The position numbers and the translations under genes are program-made. Of a DNA stretch of 42,808 bases, positions 18,437 through 27,413 are shown piece by piece (the first letter of the stretch is position 1; every line of letters starts with the position of its first letter). The notes below the pieces were generated by a model. That model did no database searches. It had not been told where the DNA came from and worked only from the letters and a program-made list of their open reading frames with translations. This DNA comes from an uncultured Ectothiorhodospiraceae bacterium (GTDB lineage: Bacteria > Pseudomonadota > Gammaproteobacteria > S012-40), in the NCBI GenBank assembly GCA_945787715.1, contig CALZJE010000022.1:1-42808 (forward strand). The letters run 5' to 3'.

Positions 18437-19642
18437 TTATGGATTATCGAAATTAACACCTGCGTTTAACAAACCGCCTCGAATTTCTGCCACATCTATA
18501 TTTAAAACCGTGTCATCCGCATTCCCTAATACACCATCTTGACCAGAGACAGTTAGCACAATTTTAGGTGGACCAACTAATGGAGTTGTTAATGTTATAC
18601 CATTAGTAGCTAACGCATTCGGTACAACATAGTTTATATATGTTCCCCAAGGGTCTATGACACTAGCTTGATCCAGCCCCAAAGTAACCCATGGAACAAC
18701 ACCATTGATACAAAGATTATCCGCAGTGCCATTCGGCACGCCGGTACAATCAGCAAAAGGTAATGTTCTGCTTAAAGTTCGGGCACCCCCCGCATCAGGA
18801 TCTGCGTTATCGGCCGCAACTGCGGCAAAAAGTGCATTGCGAATTGCATTTAGTTGTTGAGTCATGTTGATACTTGGTGCTGTTAGTACACCTAGTTCGA
18901 CGAAGTCTGCGTTCATTTCATTGGGTTTTAACCAGAGCACTACGTCATCGTATAGTAATGCTGGATTATTAACTGGATCGTCGGAATATTCTTTAATGAC
19001 AAAATTGAGGTCGTTGTCGGTGTTCTCCCTTGTGTTTGTATAGGCAGCAAGACCCAAACCCATGCGTGTACCAGTTTGTGGCAAATAAGCACCATAGCCG
19101 TCGTTTCCATGCGATATAATAACTGCAACGGCAGGATCTAACGGATTAATGGGTGCACCAAGTGCATCGTCTAATATACTTATATTCCCAACGAGACCGG
19201 CACCACTCACCGCATTTACTGCTGTTTGCGAGAGTAAAACTTGGTAAGTAAATCTCCGACCAAATCCATCTAATGTCATTTCCTCATCAACACCTAACGA
19301 TACCCAAGGAATTATACCTCGAGCATTACGGTTTACACCGGCTATAAACTGGGTAGTTGCCAAACACGTGCCTGGAGTTGCAGCTTCAACGCCGTAACCA
19401 GCAGCCCCCTGTGCCAATGTTGCTACAGCGGGACAAGGCATACGAGAATTCCTCGTCAAAAATAACATAATCGATTTTTTTAAGGCAGCTTGTTTCTGCT
19501 GTGTACTTTGATATCTACTTTTTTCAATTTGTGTAGTAGCAACAGAAATTGCACCTGTTACCATGATACTAGCAATAAGTATCACTATTGCCATTTCGAC
19601 AAGTGTAAAACCCCTCTGATTTCGGGAAAAATCATTAATCAT
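18437..19642 (-). CDS. Large type IV pilin-like protein with internally duplicated module
   Basis: A 401-residue prepilin with cleavage site QRG|FTLVE after Gly11 and the usual hydrophobic helix to about residue 32. Two copies of one module are visible: GIIPWVSLGVDEEMTLDGFG (109-128) and GVVPWVTLGLDQASVIDPWG (314-333), each followed by a hydrophobic strand (TYQV, INYVV). Both copies carry an upstream cysteine region (MPCPA; DCTGVPNG). A conserved loop ISHGNDGYGAY lies between them. The size fits a minor pilin such as MshO or a tip adhesin. It overlaps the MshK-like gene by 8 bases. Prepilin identity is sure; the tip role is inferred. Confidence 0.83.
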   Translation of the reverse strand: MINDFSRNQRGFTLVEMAIVILIASIMVTGAISVATTQIEKSRYQSTQQKQAALKKSIMLFLTRNSRMPCPAVATLAQGAAGYGVEAATPGTCLATTQFIAGVNRNARGIIPWVSLGVDEEMTLDGFGRRFTYQVLLSQTAVNAVSGAGLVGNISILDDALGAPINPLDPAVAVIISHGNDGYGAYLPQTGTRMGLGLAAYTNTRENTDNDLNFVIKEYSDDPVNNPALLYDDVVLWLKPNEMNADFVELGVLTAPSINMTQQLNAIRNALFAAVAADNADPDAGGARTLSRTLPFADCTGVPNGTADNLCINGVVPWVTLGLDQASVIDPWGTYINYVVPNALATNGITLTTPLVGPPKIVLTVSGQDGVLGNADDTVLNIDVAEIRGGLLNAGVNFDNP

Positions 19643-20204
19643 GGTTAACTCTCGTATCAGTGTCTTTCAAAGTATCTTTTACTAAACTGTTGGTAATTTT
19701 AGGTTTTTTTTCTTCTCTTTTAGGCAAATTATACACCTCAATAACCTTTCCATTTGCCATATCTACTGCTTGCCCCGGCTTCATAGTAACTTTTCGTCCC
19801 GGGATTGAAAACTGAATTAAGTCTCTTTTGATTTTTTTTGTATTAACTTTTATACCTTGCTTATCTAATTCTTCGTCCATTGTGTTCGAGTCATTAATCC
19901 ACACTACACTCTTACCGTCACTTCTTTTAATGAAACCGTTGAGCACAACTTTCCTCTCTTTTTTAATTGTTGTCGCATTTCCATTGTTATCATCCAACGC
20001 TGAACCGTTTATTTGGGGAGTGTTATTGATATAATTTTGCCGTGCCTTATCAAGTGCTTTGCGTTCTTTTATTGTTGTAAACAAGCGTTCCAAACTTTGC
20101 TTATTTTCATTTTCAGTAGCAGCAAAACCCTTTGCTGATCCACAAAGGATTATTAAAACGCCAAACATTAAGCAATATAGAACGTAGAGAAAACGCAACT
20201 TCAC
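19635..20204 (-). CDS. Exported PilP/MshK-like protein
   Basis: A 189-residue protein with a signal peptide or anchor (residues 4-28, ending AKGFA). The centre (VVLNGFIKRSDGKSVVWIN, about residues 83-101, and later GRKVTMKPGQAV) has the beta-strand pattern of PilP/MshK/GspC-type proteins. These link the inner-membrane pilus platform to the secretin in the periplasm. The rest is Lys/Asn/Asp-rich and probably unstructured. The ATG overlaps the stop of the PilO-like gene by 4 bases and the stop overlaps the large pilin start by 8 bases, so it is translationally coupled. The family call rests on gene order plus weak pattern. Confidence 0.6.
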   Translation of the reverse strand: MKLRFLYVLYCLMFGVLIILCGSAKGFAATENENKQSLERLFTTIKERKALDKARQNYINNTPQINGSALDDNNGNATTIKKERKVVLNGFIKRSDGKSVVWINDSNTMDEELDKQGIKVNTKKIKRDLIQFSIPGRKVTMKPGQAVDMANGKVIEVYNLPKREEKKPKITNSLVKDTLKDTDTRVNHD

Positions 20205-20818
20205 GTTTCAACCTCACTATGCCTATCATTTTTATAACGTATGGTAAACCACGTTAGACTACACTGGGCACTTATATTTGAAGCAACGCTTGTTTTGGAC
20301 TGCTGTTGTAATCGAATAAATTCACATTCGTTAATATGAAACAATCCATTTGCTTTTGTTTTCAATGTATCAATAATTTTAAGAAAATCACCTTCATGCA
20401 ACAACAACGTGCTTAAGTGCATTTGACTACTAAACACTTGATAATTTCCGGTAATCTCTATCTTAGGATCTTCGAATGGTTTCTGCTCATCAATCCGATA
20501 CTCAATTTTTTCTGTATGTAAATCTTTAACTGTTTCACTGAGTACTTCCAGCCAATTAAGTCTATCTTCTTCGCCAATCAATCCACTCTTCTTCATATCC
20601 ATAAATCGAGGTAATGATCGTTGAAGAATTAGCAAGTCTTCTAAAGTTTTCTGGCTTTTTTGTTTAATGCTGCTTAATTCAGTATTGTGCAACACATTTT
20701 GATCAAAAGATTTATGATATTGGAATGAGGAAAGTATACTCACCACTAAGCTAAAGAGGCTGGAAATAGCTACCCATTTAATCGTTTGCTTTAAAAATAT
20801 AACATCAATTTTTGGCAC
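20201..20818 (-). CDS. PilO/MshJ-like inner-membrane platform protein
   Basis: A single-pass protein: a hydrophobic segment near the N-terminus (TIKWVAISSLFSLVVSIL), then a periplasmic coiled coil (SSIKQKSQKTLEDLLILQ) and a mixed alpha/beta domain. This is the PilO/MshJ/GspM layout. I chose the GTG at 20818 (205 residues), because AGGAA lies about seven bases before it. A longer frame from ATG at 20863 would overlap the upstream gene by 59 bases with no better ribosome site. With the chosen start the overlap with the MshI-like gene is 14 bases. Assignment is by topology and gene order, not residue identity. Confidence 0.65.
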   Translation of the reverse strand: MPKIDVIFLKQTIKWVAISSLFSLVVSILSSFQYHKSFDQNVLHNTELSSIKQKSQKTLEDLLILQRSLPRFMDMKKSGLIGEEDRLNWLEVLSETVKDLHTEKIEYRIDEQKPFEDPKIEITGNYQVFSSQMHLSTLLLHEGDFLKIIDTLKTKANGLFHINECEFIRLQQQSKTSVASNISAQCSLTWFTIRYKNDRHSEVET

Positions 20819-22412
20819 TATTCGATTCCTGTTCGAATAAAGCCTCAATTTCAAAGGCTGCAATGAGTTTTTCGTTTGGTTTAGTACGAATATCTCCTAC
20901 CATTGATGCCTTGGAGTGTGCATTCAACGGCAATGTTATTACAGTGGCGTCTCGTATATCTGGAAGTGAACGTAAGGTCTCCACAAATTCATTGACCTGA
21001 ATTGTGGCTTTACGAAAGTTGCCATCAAAAGGATTGATTGTACCACCTATTTTTGTAACTTCTACAGTTTCTTGCCCCGTTGTTTCATTTGATGAGTCTA
21101 CGATTTCTGTTTCATCAGCAGGCTCGCCATGGTCGATAATTTCACCCACGTCATCTGCAGGTGTTAGGTATCTATCTTCAATTTTCCATTCAATTTTGTT
21201 GATGTTTAAATCAGTAAGACTATCTAATACTTTGCTTATTTGTATAAGTGCTGATTTAGGCGAAGTAGTACTAAGTTGTATTTTATCTAAAGTATCCAAA
21301 CCAGATTGGATATCATTCGCGGAGTGTGTAGTTGGAGGCAAAGCGGCTTTGAGCTTCTTAAATTCATATTGATAGATTTTCATATTAATCTGAGCAATTT
21401 CGCTATCCTGCTCAAGGATCATGGAATCTATATAAGTATGAATTGACCAGCTCAATGCGAAAGCAACAATCAATACACTCGCTGCTTTTAAAGGAAATAT
21501 CAACCTACGCATTTCATAAAATCGTGTTTGTTCTTTCGTTGCGTAATGGTTCGGTATGTTATTATTAGATACTAAATAAGTGATGAACTGAATGATATCT
21601 TTCGTTTCAGCTACATCTTTAATTTTTAGCGCATCTGCAATTTGTGATTTGGAGAGTAGGTGATAATTTAGTACTTCATCAGTTTTTACGATATTGCTAA
21701 ATATTTCTAAAATGGAATGTTCAAAGGTTACAAATACATCAAGAGTCGCTGTAGAGGGCAATAATCGAATTCGCTTTAAATACTGCAATGTTTTTTCGAT
21801 TTCTGAATTTGCGAGTTGTGCTATGTCTTCGTCGCTTTCGCTTAATGTTGAAGTTAATCGACTTATTTTTAAATTTGATTTATGAAAAAAAGATAGTCTC
21901 AAGCCACTTTTTTGAAATGTTACATATAATACGTAATCTTGTTTGGTTGTTACCGCATTAATCAATTTTGAGGATAATATTGGGAGTGAATAAATACCAC
22001 CTATTGAAACCTGTTTCGAAACTAGAATATCTACCCATGATGAGACAAGGTTTGGTTCAGTTAGTGCGGAGATGAAAACTATATCTTCCTTTTTACCAGA
22101 GCTTTCACGACCTCGGATCTCACCAAAGCGATAGATGGTATCTCTAAACTGTTTTTCTTTCTGACGTTGAAAAAATGATTTACGATCACGAAAGTTTACA
22201 TGAGGTAAATTTCCGTTGTAGTACTCCTCTTCTATAACGTCGACAATGATATAGGTGGTTGCGTCAGCATGATCAGAAAAAATATCAAATAAACGATTTC
22301 TGTCAGTTTCGCTATGTTCAAAATCTGATTGTTTAAGTAGTTCTCCAGCGTCCCACTCGTACAGAGTTAAAGAATCACAGGTGAGATATAAAACTCTTTT
22401 AAGCTTTTTCAT
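20805..22412 (-). CDS. MshI/PilM-like protein with PilN-like membrane part
   Basis: A 535-residue protein. Residues 1-290 read as an actin-like cytosolic domain of the PilM/GspL type (start RVLYLTCDSLTLYEWD, later YVLYVTFQKSGLRLSFF). A membrane segment at about 308-326 (AASVLIVAFALSWSIHTYI) is followed by a periplasmic coiled coil and a ferredoxin-like region (TINPFDGNFRKATIQVNEFVETLR, cited by its ends TINPF and FVETLR) like PilN. It therefore combines the roles that PilM and PilN split in T4aP systems. It would recruit MshE at the inner face. The start overlaps the stop of mshG by 4 bases. Confidence 0.7.
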   Translation of the reverse strand: MKKLKRVLYLTCDSLTLYEWDAGELLKQSDFEHSETDRNRLFDIFSDHADATTYIIVDVIEEEYYNGNLPHVNFRDRKSFFQRQKEKQFRDTIYRFGEIRGRESSGKKEDIVFISALTEPNLVSSWVDILVSKQVSIGGIYSLPILSSKLINAVTTKQDYVLYVTFQKSGLRLSFFHKSNLKISRLTSTLSESDEDIAQLANSEIEKTLQYLKRIRLLPSTATLDVFVTFEHSILEIFSNIVKTDEVLNYHLLSKSQIADALKIKDVAETKDIIQFITYLVSNNNIPNHYATKEQTRFYEMRRLIFPLKAASVLIVAFALSWSIHTYIDSMILEQDSEIAQINMKIYQYEFKKLKAALPPTTHSANDIQSGLDTLDKIQLSTTSPKSALIQISKVLDSLTDLNINKIEWKIEDRYLTPADDVGEIIDHGEPADETEIVDSSNETTGQETVEVTKIGGTINPFDGNFRKATIQVNEFVETLRSLPDIRDATVITLPLNAHSKASMVGDIRTKPNEKLIAAFEIEALFEQESNSAKN

Positions 22413-23614
22413 ATCGTCACCGTCGTTAAAGTATTATAGATAGGACCAAGGACAGACATAATTACCCATGCTAATATCGATCCCAATACAACAGTCATAA
22501 CTGGCCCCATCATGCTTTGCAGCTTGTCTAACGCTTCCTTAACATCTCGATTATAGAAATAACTAATATTAAGCAATGATGTTTCCAGTGCTCCTGTTGA
22601 CTCACCAACACTCAACATACGAAGAACTAACTTAGGAAACAAATTCGTTTTTTCAAAACTTTTACTAATTCCTTCACCCTCGGATATAGATTGTGCTGCT
22701 TCATTAATTGCTTTTGCAATCACACGATTGCCGACTATTCCTTCTCCAATTTTTAAACATTCCATTACAGTTATGCCAGACTCGTACAACAAAGCGAAGT
22801 TGTAGGTAAAACGAGACATTATAATTTTTTGCTGGATGGTACCAACGAGCCATAATCGGAGCTTAATTTTATCCACGATATGTTTCATTTTAGTACTCTG
22901 TTGATATACGATATAAAGCAACGCGGTTATTCCCACCAACGCTAAAAATATATAATGTCCAAAATTCCTGATTGTGTCGGAAACAAATATGAGCACTAAA
23001 GTATGCCATGGTAGCTCTTGGTTCATAGTTACTATAAATTTCACAAGTTCCGGCACTAAAAAAACCATTAACGCAATAACAACACTCAGTACTGCAATGG
23101 CAACAAAAAGCGGGTAAATCGCTGCTTTTTTTGCCTGAGATGTAATCTCATCCTCCCACTTTAAATTTTCAGAAATACTTTTGAGTATTTGGCTTAACTT
23201 TCCGCTGCTCTCTCCTGCACTAATCAAACTAATGAAAACAGGATTAAATGTGCCAGAATATTCTGCCATTGCTTCTGATAACTTCATACCGCCTTCAACT
23301 TTTTCAATTAGACCGGCGGTAACTGCGCGAAGCGTTCGGTTATCTATGTTGCTTTGCAGTTCATGTAGCCCCTCAAGAATCGGTACACCAGCGAGCATCT
23401 GCTGTTCAAGATAAAAAGTAAAAGTTATTAAATCTCGACGTGGAACTCGATGACTACCGAAAGATAAATTATAAGATTTAGCTTGCTTGATTGAAACGAG
23501 ATCCAATTCACGATGATGTAGCTGAACCTCAGCATCATTTTCATCATGTGCGTCAATTGTTCCATTTACGATCTTGCCAAATTCGTTGAGCGCTTTAAAT
23601 CGGTATATTGTCAT
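22409..23614 (-). CDS. mshG: MSHA-type pilus platform protein (PilC/GspF family)
   Basis: A 401-residue inner-membrane platform protein of normal length. Two homologous GspF domains are visible. The first has FTFYLEQQMLAGVPILEGL (about residues 65-83) and the second FTYNFALLYESGITVMECL (about 267-285). Each is followed by one or two hydrophobic segments, with a last pair near the C-terminus (PVMTVVLGSILAWVIMSVL). It anchors the assembly ATPase and moves pilins into the growing fibre. It starts 4 bases after the mshE stop and overlaps the next gene by 4 bases. Confidence 0.92.
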   Translation of the reverse strand: MTIYRFKALNEFGKIVNGTIDAHDENDAEVQLHHRELDLVSIKQAKSYNLSFGSHRVPRRDLITFTFYLEQQMLAGVPILEGLHELQSNIDNRTLRAVTAGLIEKVEGGMKLSEAMAEYSGTFNPVFISLISAGESSGKLSQILKSISENLKWEDEITSQAKKAAIYPLFVAIAVLSVVIALMVFLVPELVKFIVTMNQELPWHTLVLIFVSDTIRNFGHYIFLALVGITALLYIVYQQSTKMKHIVDKIKLRLWLVGTIQQKIIMSRFTYNFALLYESGITVMECLKIGEGIVGNRVIAKAINEAAQSISEGEGISKSFEKTNLFPKLVLRMLSVGESTGALETSLLNISYFYNRDVKEALDKLQSMMGPVMTVVLGSILAWVIMSVLGPIYNTLTTVTI

Positions 23615-23618
23615 AGTT

Positions 23619-25331
23619 TTAATCTAGGTTTTCAGTTAAATCTACAACACGGGATATTTCATCCAGAGTAGTAGTACCTTCTAACACGCGCTGGCAAGCA
23701 TCTTGTGCCAGGGGTATAAATCCTTTTGATATCGCAACTTTTTTGATTTCTTGTATCGTTGCATCACGGGCTATCAATTCATCAAGATCTGAGTCAAATC
23801 GAAATACTTCCATAAGTGCAATCCGGCCGTTATAACCCGTCATATCACATTTATCACAACTACTTGCTGTATAGATTTTTTGCGGTTGTTTATCAATTTC
23901 GGTAACGCCTAGTAACCGTAACTCAAGATCATCTGGAGTCTTAGGTTTTTTGCATGAACTGCAAAGCCTTCTTACCAAACGCTGCGCAGCGATGCCGGTA
24001 ATATTTCCTGCCATAATGCTAGGTTTAATACCAATATCCAACAATCTAGGTATGGAACCCAGTGCTGAGTTAGTGTGTAGCGTAGAAAAAACCTGGTGAC
24101 CAGTCATAGCAGCACGAAACGCCATCTCAGCCGTATCTTCATCGCGAATCTCCCCGACGAGGATAATGTCTGGATCTTGTCTCATCATGGATCTTATACC
24201 ATTGGCGAAATCAAGTTTTGCGGCCTCGTTAACCGAAGTCTGTCGAATCATGGGCATTGGATATTCAACAGGATCTTCTAGTGTCATGATATGAACTGAT
24301 TCGGTATTCAGATAATTAAGTAACGAGTATAGTGTGGTGGTTTTGCCGCTACCTGTCGGGCCAGTAACTAAAATAATACCCTCTGGACGGGCCATAATAA
24401 GTTTGAGAGTGGATAGAATATGTTCAGGTATTCCAGTCTTATCTAACGGTACAATACCTTTATCTCGATCCAATATCCGCAATACAAAATTTTCGCCAGA
24501 TGTCGTTGGATGGCAGGCGACACGAAAATCTACTTGCCTTCCAGAGAGTGTTAATGAAACTCGGCCATCCTGAGGTGCCCTAGTTTCAGCTATGTTCATA
24601 CCTGATATAACCTTCAAGCGAACTACCATGCCAGACCAATAATCTATATGAAGAATTCGAATTTGTCGTAACACGCCATCAATTCGATATCTCACCCGCA
24701 GAAAACGTGGCTCAGGTTCAAAGTGAATATCTGAAGCTCTTCTTTTAACAGCATCTGCCAATATGCCGTTAACTAATCGTACTAATGGTTGGCTAAATTC
24801 GTCTTGTCCATTGGTGACGGTCGTATGATCTATTTCGCCAGTTTCAAGTTCATTCAATATTCCATCAACAGATAACTCAAACTTGTAAAAGTTATCTATA
24901 GTCTCTTCGATTTGTGATTCTGTCGTCGCTAGTGGCTTAATCTCAATAGAGTCTTCCAGCGTTGCTTGAACTTTATCAACAGCGACAACATCAAAAATAT
25001 CCGCCATCGCAACAATAAGAGTATTCGTTGATTCTATAAAAGTAATCGGGATCATTTTATACCGTAGTGCTAGCGTCTTTGGTATCATTTTTATCGCTAC
25101 TTCATCGACCAACATTTTTGCCAGGTCAATAGTCTTCTGGCCAGAAGCTTCTCCTAAAGCATCACGTATGACTGCATCAGTGACAAACCCAAGTGACGTA
25201 AACAATTTACCTAAAGGCTCTTTAGTACGTTTTTGCTCAGTAAGTGCAATGCGTAGCTGATCAGGAGATATTAAACCCTCGTCAAGTAGTTGGTCTCCTA
25301 GACGCCGTGGACGCTTTGCTGCTTCACTCAT
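23619..25331 (-). CDS. mshE: MSHA pilus assembly ATPase MshE with c-di-GMP-binding N-domain
   Basis: A 570-residue extension ATPase (GspE/PilB family). The N-terminus carries the tandem MshEN layout. A perfect first 24-residue motif spans R10-Q33: RLGDQLL, then EGLIS, L26, L30 and Q33. A 5-residue spacer follows, then a looser second motif at 39-62 (PLGKLF, LGFV, L59). In Vibrio MshE this tandem binds cyclic-di-GMP. Walker A is GPTGSGKTT at 324-332, with Asp-box and Walker B (DPDIILVGEIRD) and His-box after it. A zinc site is formed by CSSC and CDKC near the C-terminus. The ATG overlaps the stop of the TPR gene by 4 bases. No PilT-like retraction ATPase is in the window. Confidence 0.94.
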   Translation of the reverse strand: MSEAAKRPRRLGDQLLDEGLISPDQLRIALTEQKRTKEPLGKLFTSLGFVTDAVIRDALGEASGQKTIDLAKMLVDEVAIKMIPKTLALRYKMIPITFIESTNTLIVAMADIFDVVAVDKVQATLEDSIEIKPLATTESQIEETIDNFYKFELSVDGILNELETGEIDHTTVTNGQDEFSQPLVRLVNGILADAVKRRASDIHFEPEPRFLRVRYRIDGVLRQIRILHIDYWSGMVVRLKVISGMNIAETRAPQDGRVSLTLSGRQVDFRVACHPTTSGENFVLRILDRDKGIVPLDKTGIPEHILSTLKLIMARPEGIILVTGPTGSGKTTTLYSLLNYLNTESVHIMTLEDPVEYPMPMIRQTSVNEAAKLDFANGIRSMMRQDPDIILVGEIRDEDTAEMAFRAAMTGHQVFSTLHTNSALGSIPRLLDIGIKPSIMAGNITGIAAQRLVRRLCSSCKKPKTPDDLELRLLGVTEIDKQPQKIYTASSCDKCDMTGYNGRIALMEVFRFDSDLDELIARDATIQEIKKVAISKGFIPLAQDACQRVLEGTTTLDEISRVVDLTENLD

Positions 25332-27397
25332 TTTTTGATCCCTGAGGAGTTTTGCAATGACAATAATCGATCAGTCACCACTTGTGGATCAAATAAGGAC
25401 CGTCCATCTTTCGATAATGCCAATGCTTTTTTATAATACTGCGCAGCTTGATTACTCTCCCCAAGCATATCCAAACTAACGGCCAGATTATATGCATAAT
25501 CTGCGCTTCCTTTATCAATATTGGATGCAATAAAATAGCTTGCCTCAGCATCTGCCCATCGTTGTTGAGTCACATAAACATTGCCTAAAGCAAAGTGCAA
25601 ATAAGCTGCGCCAGACTCTCGAGACAAGAGTGTTTTTAGTTCGCTTTCAGCGGCCAATGGATCCATTTTTCCGACAATATCAACTAGCCCAGCAAGTGCT
25701 ACACTGTCATGCTTATTTTTTCGTAACAAACGGCTGTAGTAATCTTGCGCACTATTTATATTGTTATTGCGAACTGAAATAGCAGCAAGGCCAAGTAATG
25801 CATCACGATTTTCCTCACTTTGTTGTAGTACTCTTTCATATTTTTCGCTTGCAGCATTTAATTTCCCGTCATTAAGGTCATTATATGCTTCAAGAAGTAA
25901 TTGATAGGTCTTATCCACAGTATTCGAACGTGATATCGTCACTGACTTCTTATGATTCACTGAATTTTTGTTATTACTGATTTTTTTTGCTATTGAGTTA
26001 GTTTTTACAATTTTCTTTTTTTGAATTCCACTCTCACTAACCAATGCTGAAACTACTGTATTTTTGTTGGAAGAAGATCCATTCTGTGTCGTGTTTTTTA
26101 GGGCTGATTTCTGTAGTAAGTTTTCACGCAAAGATTTTGCTGCTGAATTCACCTTAACGGGAACTTTCGGGGTTTTATGCACTTGTACTGGCAGTGCTTG
26201 GTGAATTAAATCACGTGCACTATTTGTTATCAGTTGTTTAGCGGAGCTTTCAACACTAGATAAATCATTATTCTCTGCTATCGAACTTTCATCACTCTGG
26301 CCATCACTAGAATTGTTTAATCCTGTTTCAAAGTCTTCGTTTAAAGATACGGGCTGGACTATTTCTGTCGAAAAACTTTGTAGCTGATCTTCTAAATATA
26401 TATAAGCTACGACCGCACCGATCACGATGACACTCATTATGCTAGCATTGACGATGGTACGTTTATTTTTAAATCTGTTGGTGGTTCTTGTCTTCGACAG
26501 ACTGCTAGTTGAAGCGGAAGAAATTTCAGCTGTAAATGGATCACCCTTAGCCTTGTTTCTTTTTTTATCATTTTCTTCTTTGTACTTTTCTTCTTTGTAC
26601 TTTTCTTCTTTGTGCTTTTCTTCTTGTTGCTTTTCGATATCGACAGCTTCTGATTCTTCCTTATTCGTATTCTCGATATCTTTATTAGCACTAGAATACA
26701 ATCGATCACGAGCTTTTATTTCTTCTAATTTTTCTTTCATGCCCGGTGTTAGTTCATTATCATTTGCAAGGTTGTTATCATCTACAACCGGGGAGAATTC
26801 TAAAATAGACTCAATCCCTGAAACATCATCACTGGGTGTTACAGTTAGATCCTGTTGTGTTTCTCCAACATCTTGATTTCGTTTTTGCTCTTCTTGATCC
26901 GGGTATGGATAATCCATCGTGTTAGGTTCATTGGAAGAATTCGGTAAAGAATCATTAGAAAGTGATAAATTTTCAAACTGATCAGTATCAGTATTTTTTT
27001 CTTCAATATCTCGGGATTGAGCTTCAATAGGTGAAAATTCATCATTAACAGATTCAACATCATCGTCAAGTAGCTGAAGTCCTTCCGTTTTAATAATTTC
27101 TGATTTGATAGTTTCATTACTACCATCGAGTATTTTTTCTGAATCAATATCATCATGATTATCGTCCAGCATTTTTTCTAATTCTAGCTCTAATTCATCT
27201 TCGTTGACTTCCAATTCTGATGAAACATCCAATACATTTTTTTCAATTTCAACTGAAGATGATCCATCTTGTAAGTCAGCTCGCTCCTCATTGTTTGCAA
27301 GAGAAATTACAGAGTCTTGATTCGCAGAATCTTGATCAGATAACGCTTTTTTCTTCGCTAGTTCTGCTTTTTTAAGAGCTTCCATTAAGAGACTCAT
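25328..27397 (-). CDS. MshN-like membrane protein with acidic N-domain and TPR repeats
   Basis: A 689-residue protein. It starts with a short helix MSLLMEALKKAELAKKK seen in MshN-like proteins. Residues about 25-290 are acidic, low-complexity and probably disordered, ending in a Lys/Glu tract KHKEEKYKEEKYKEE encoded by a 15-base tandem repeat. One membrane segment lies near 320-338 (IVNASIMSVIVIGAVVAYIY). The periplasmic part has a Lys/Ser/Asn-rich linker, then TPR repeats from about 500 to the end (YNDLNDGKLNAASEKYERVL; LHFALGNVYVTQQRWADAEA). MshN/PilF-like TPR proteins help build the secretin or platform. Lies between mshL and mshE. Confidence 0.75.
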   Translation of the reverse strand: MSLLMEALKKAELAKKKALSDQDSANQDSVISLANNEERADLQDGSSSVEIEKNVLDVSSELEVNEDELELELEKMLDDNHDDIDSEKILDGSNETIKSEIIKTEGLQLLDDDVESVNDEFSPIEAQSRDIEEKNTDTDQFENLSLSNDSLPNSSNEPNTMDYPYPDQEEQKRNQDVGETQQDLTVTPSDDVSGIESILEFSPVVDDNNLANDNELTPGMKEKLEEIKARDRLYSSANKDIENTNKEESEAVDIEKQQEEKHKEEKYKEEKYKEENDKKRNKAKGDPFTAEISSASTSSLSKTRTTNRFKNKRTIVNASIMSVIVIGAVVAYIYLEDQLQSFSTEIVQPVSLNEDFETGLNNSSDGQSDESSIAENNDLSSVESSAKQLITNSARDLIHQALPVQVHKTPKVPVKVNSAAKSLRENLLQKSALKNTTQNGSSSNKNTVVSALVSESGIQKKKIVKTNSIAKKISNNKNSVNHKKSVTISRSNTVDKTYQLLLEAYNDLNDGKLNAASEKYERVLQQSEENRDALLGLAAISVRNNNINSAQDYYSRLLRKNKHDSVALAGLVDIVGKMDPLAAESELKTLLSRESGAAYLHFALGNVYVTQQRWADAEASYFIASNIDKGSADYAYNLAVSLDMLGESNQAAQYYKKALALSKDGRSLFDPQVVTDRLLSLQNSSGIKK
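26571..26630. repeat. 15-base tandem repeat inside the MshN-like gene
   Basis: Four in-frame copies of TTTTCTTCTTTGTAC (plus-strand reading). The first two are identical, the third differs at one base and the fourth at a few. It encodes the K(Y/H)KEE run in the cytosolic linker. Being a multiple of three, it can change copy number by slippage without shifting the frame. Confidence 0.85.
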
Positions 27398-27413
27398 GAT
27401 CCACTCCTATTGG

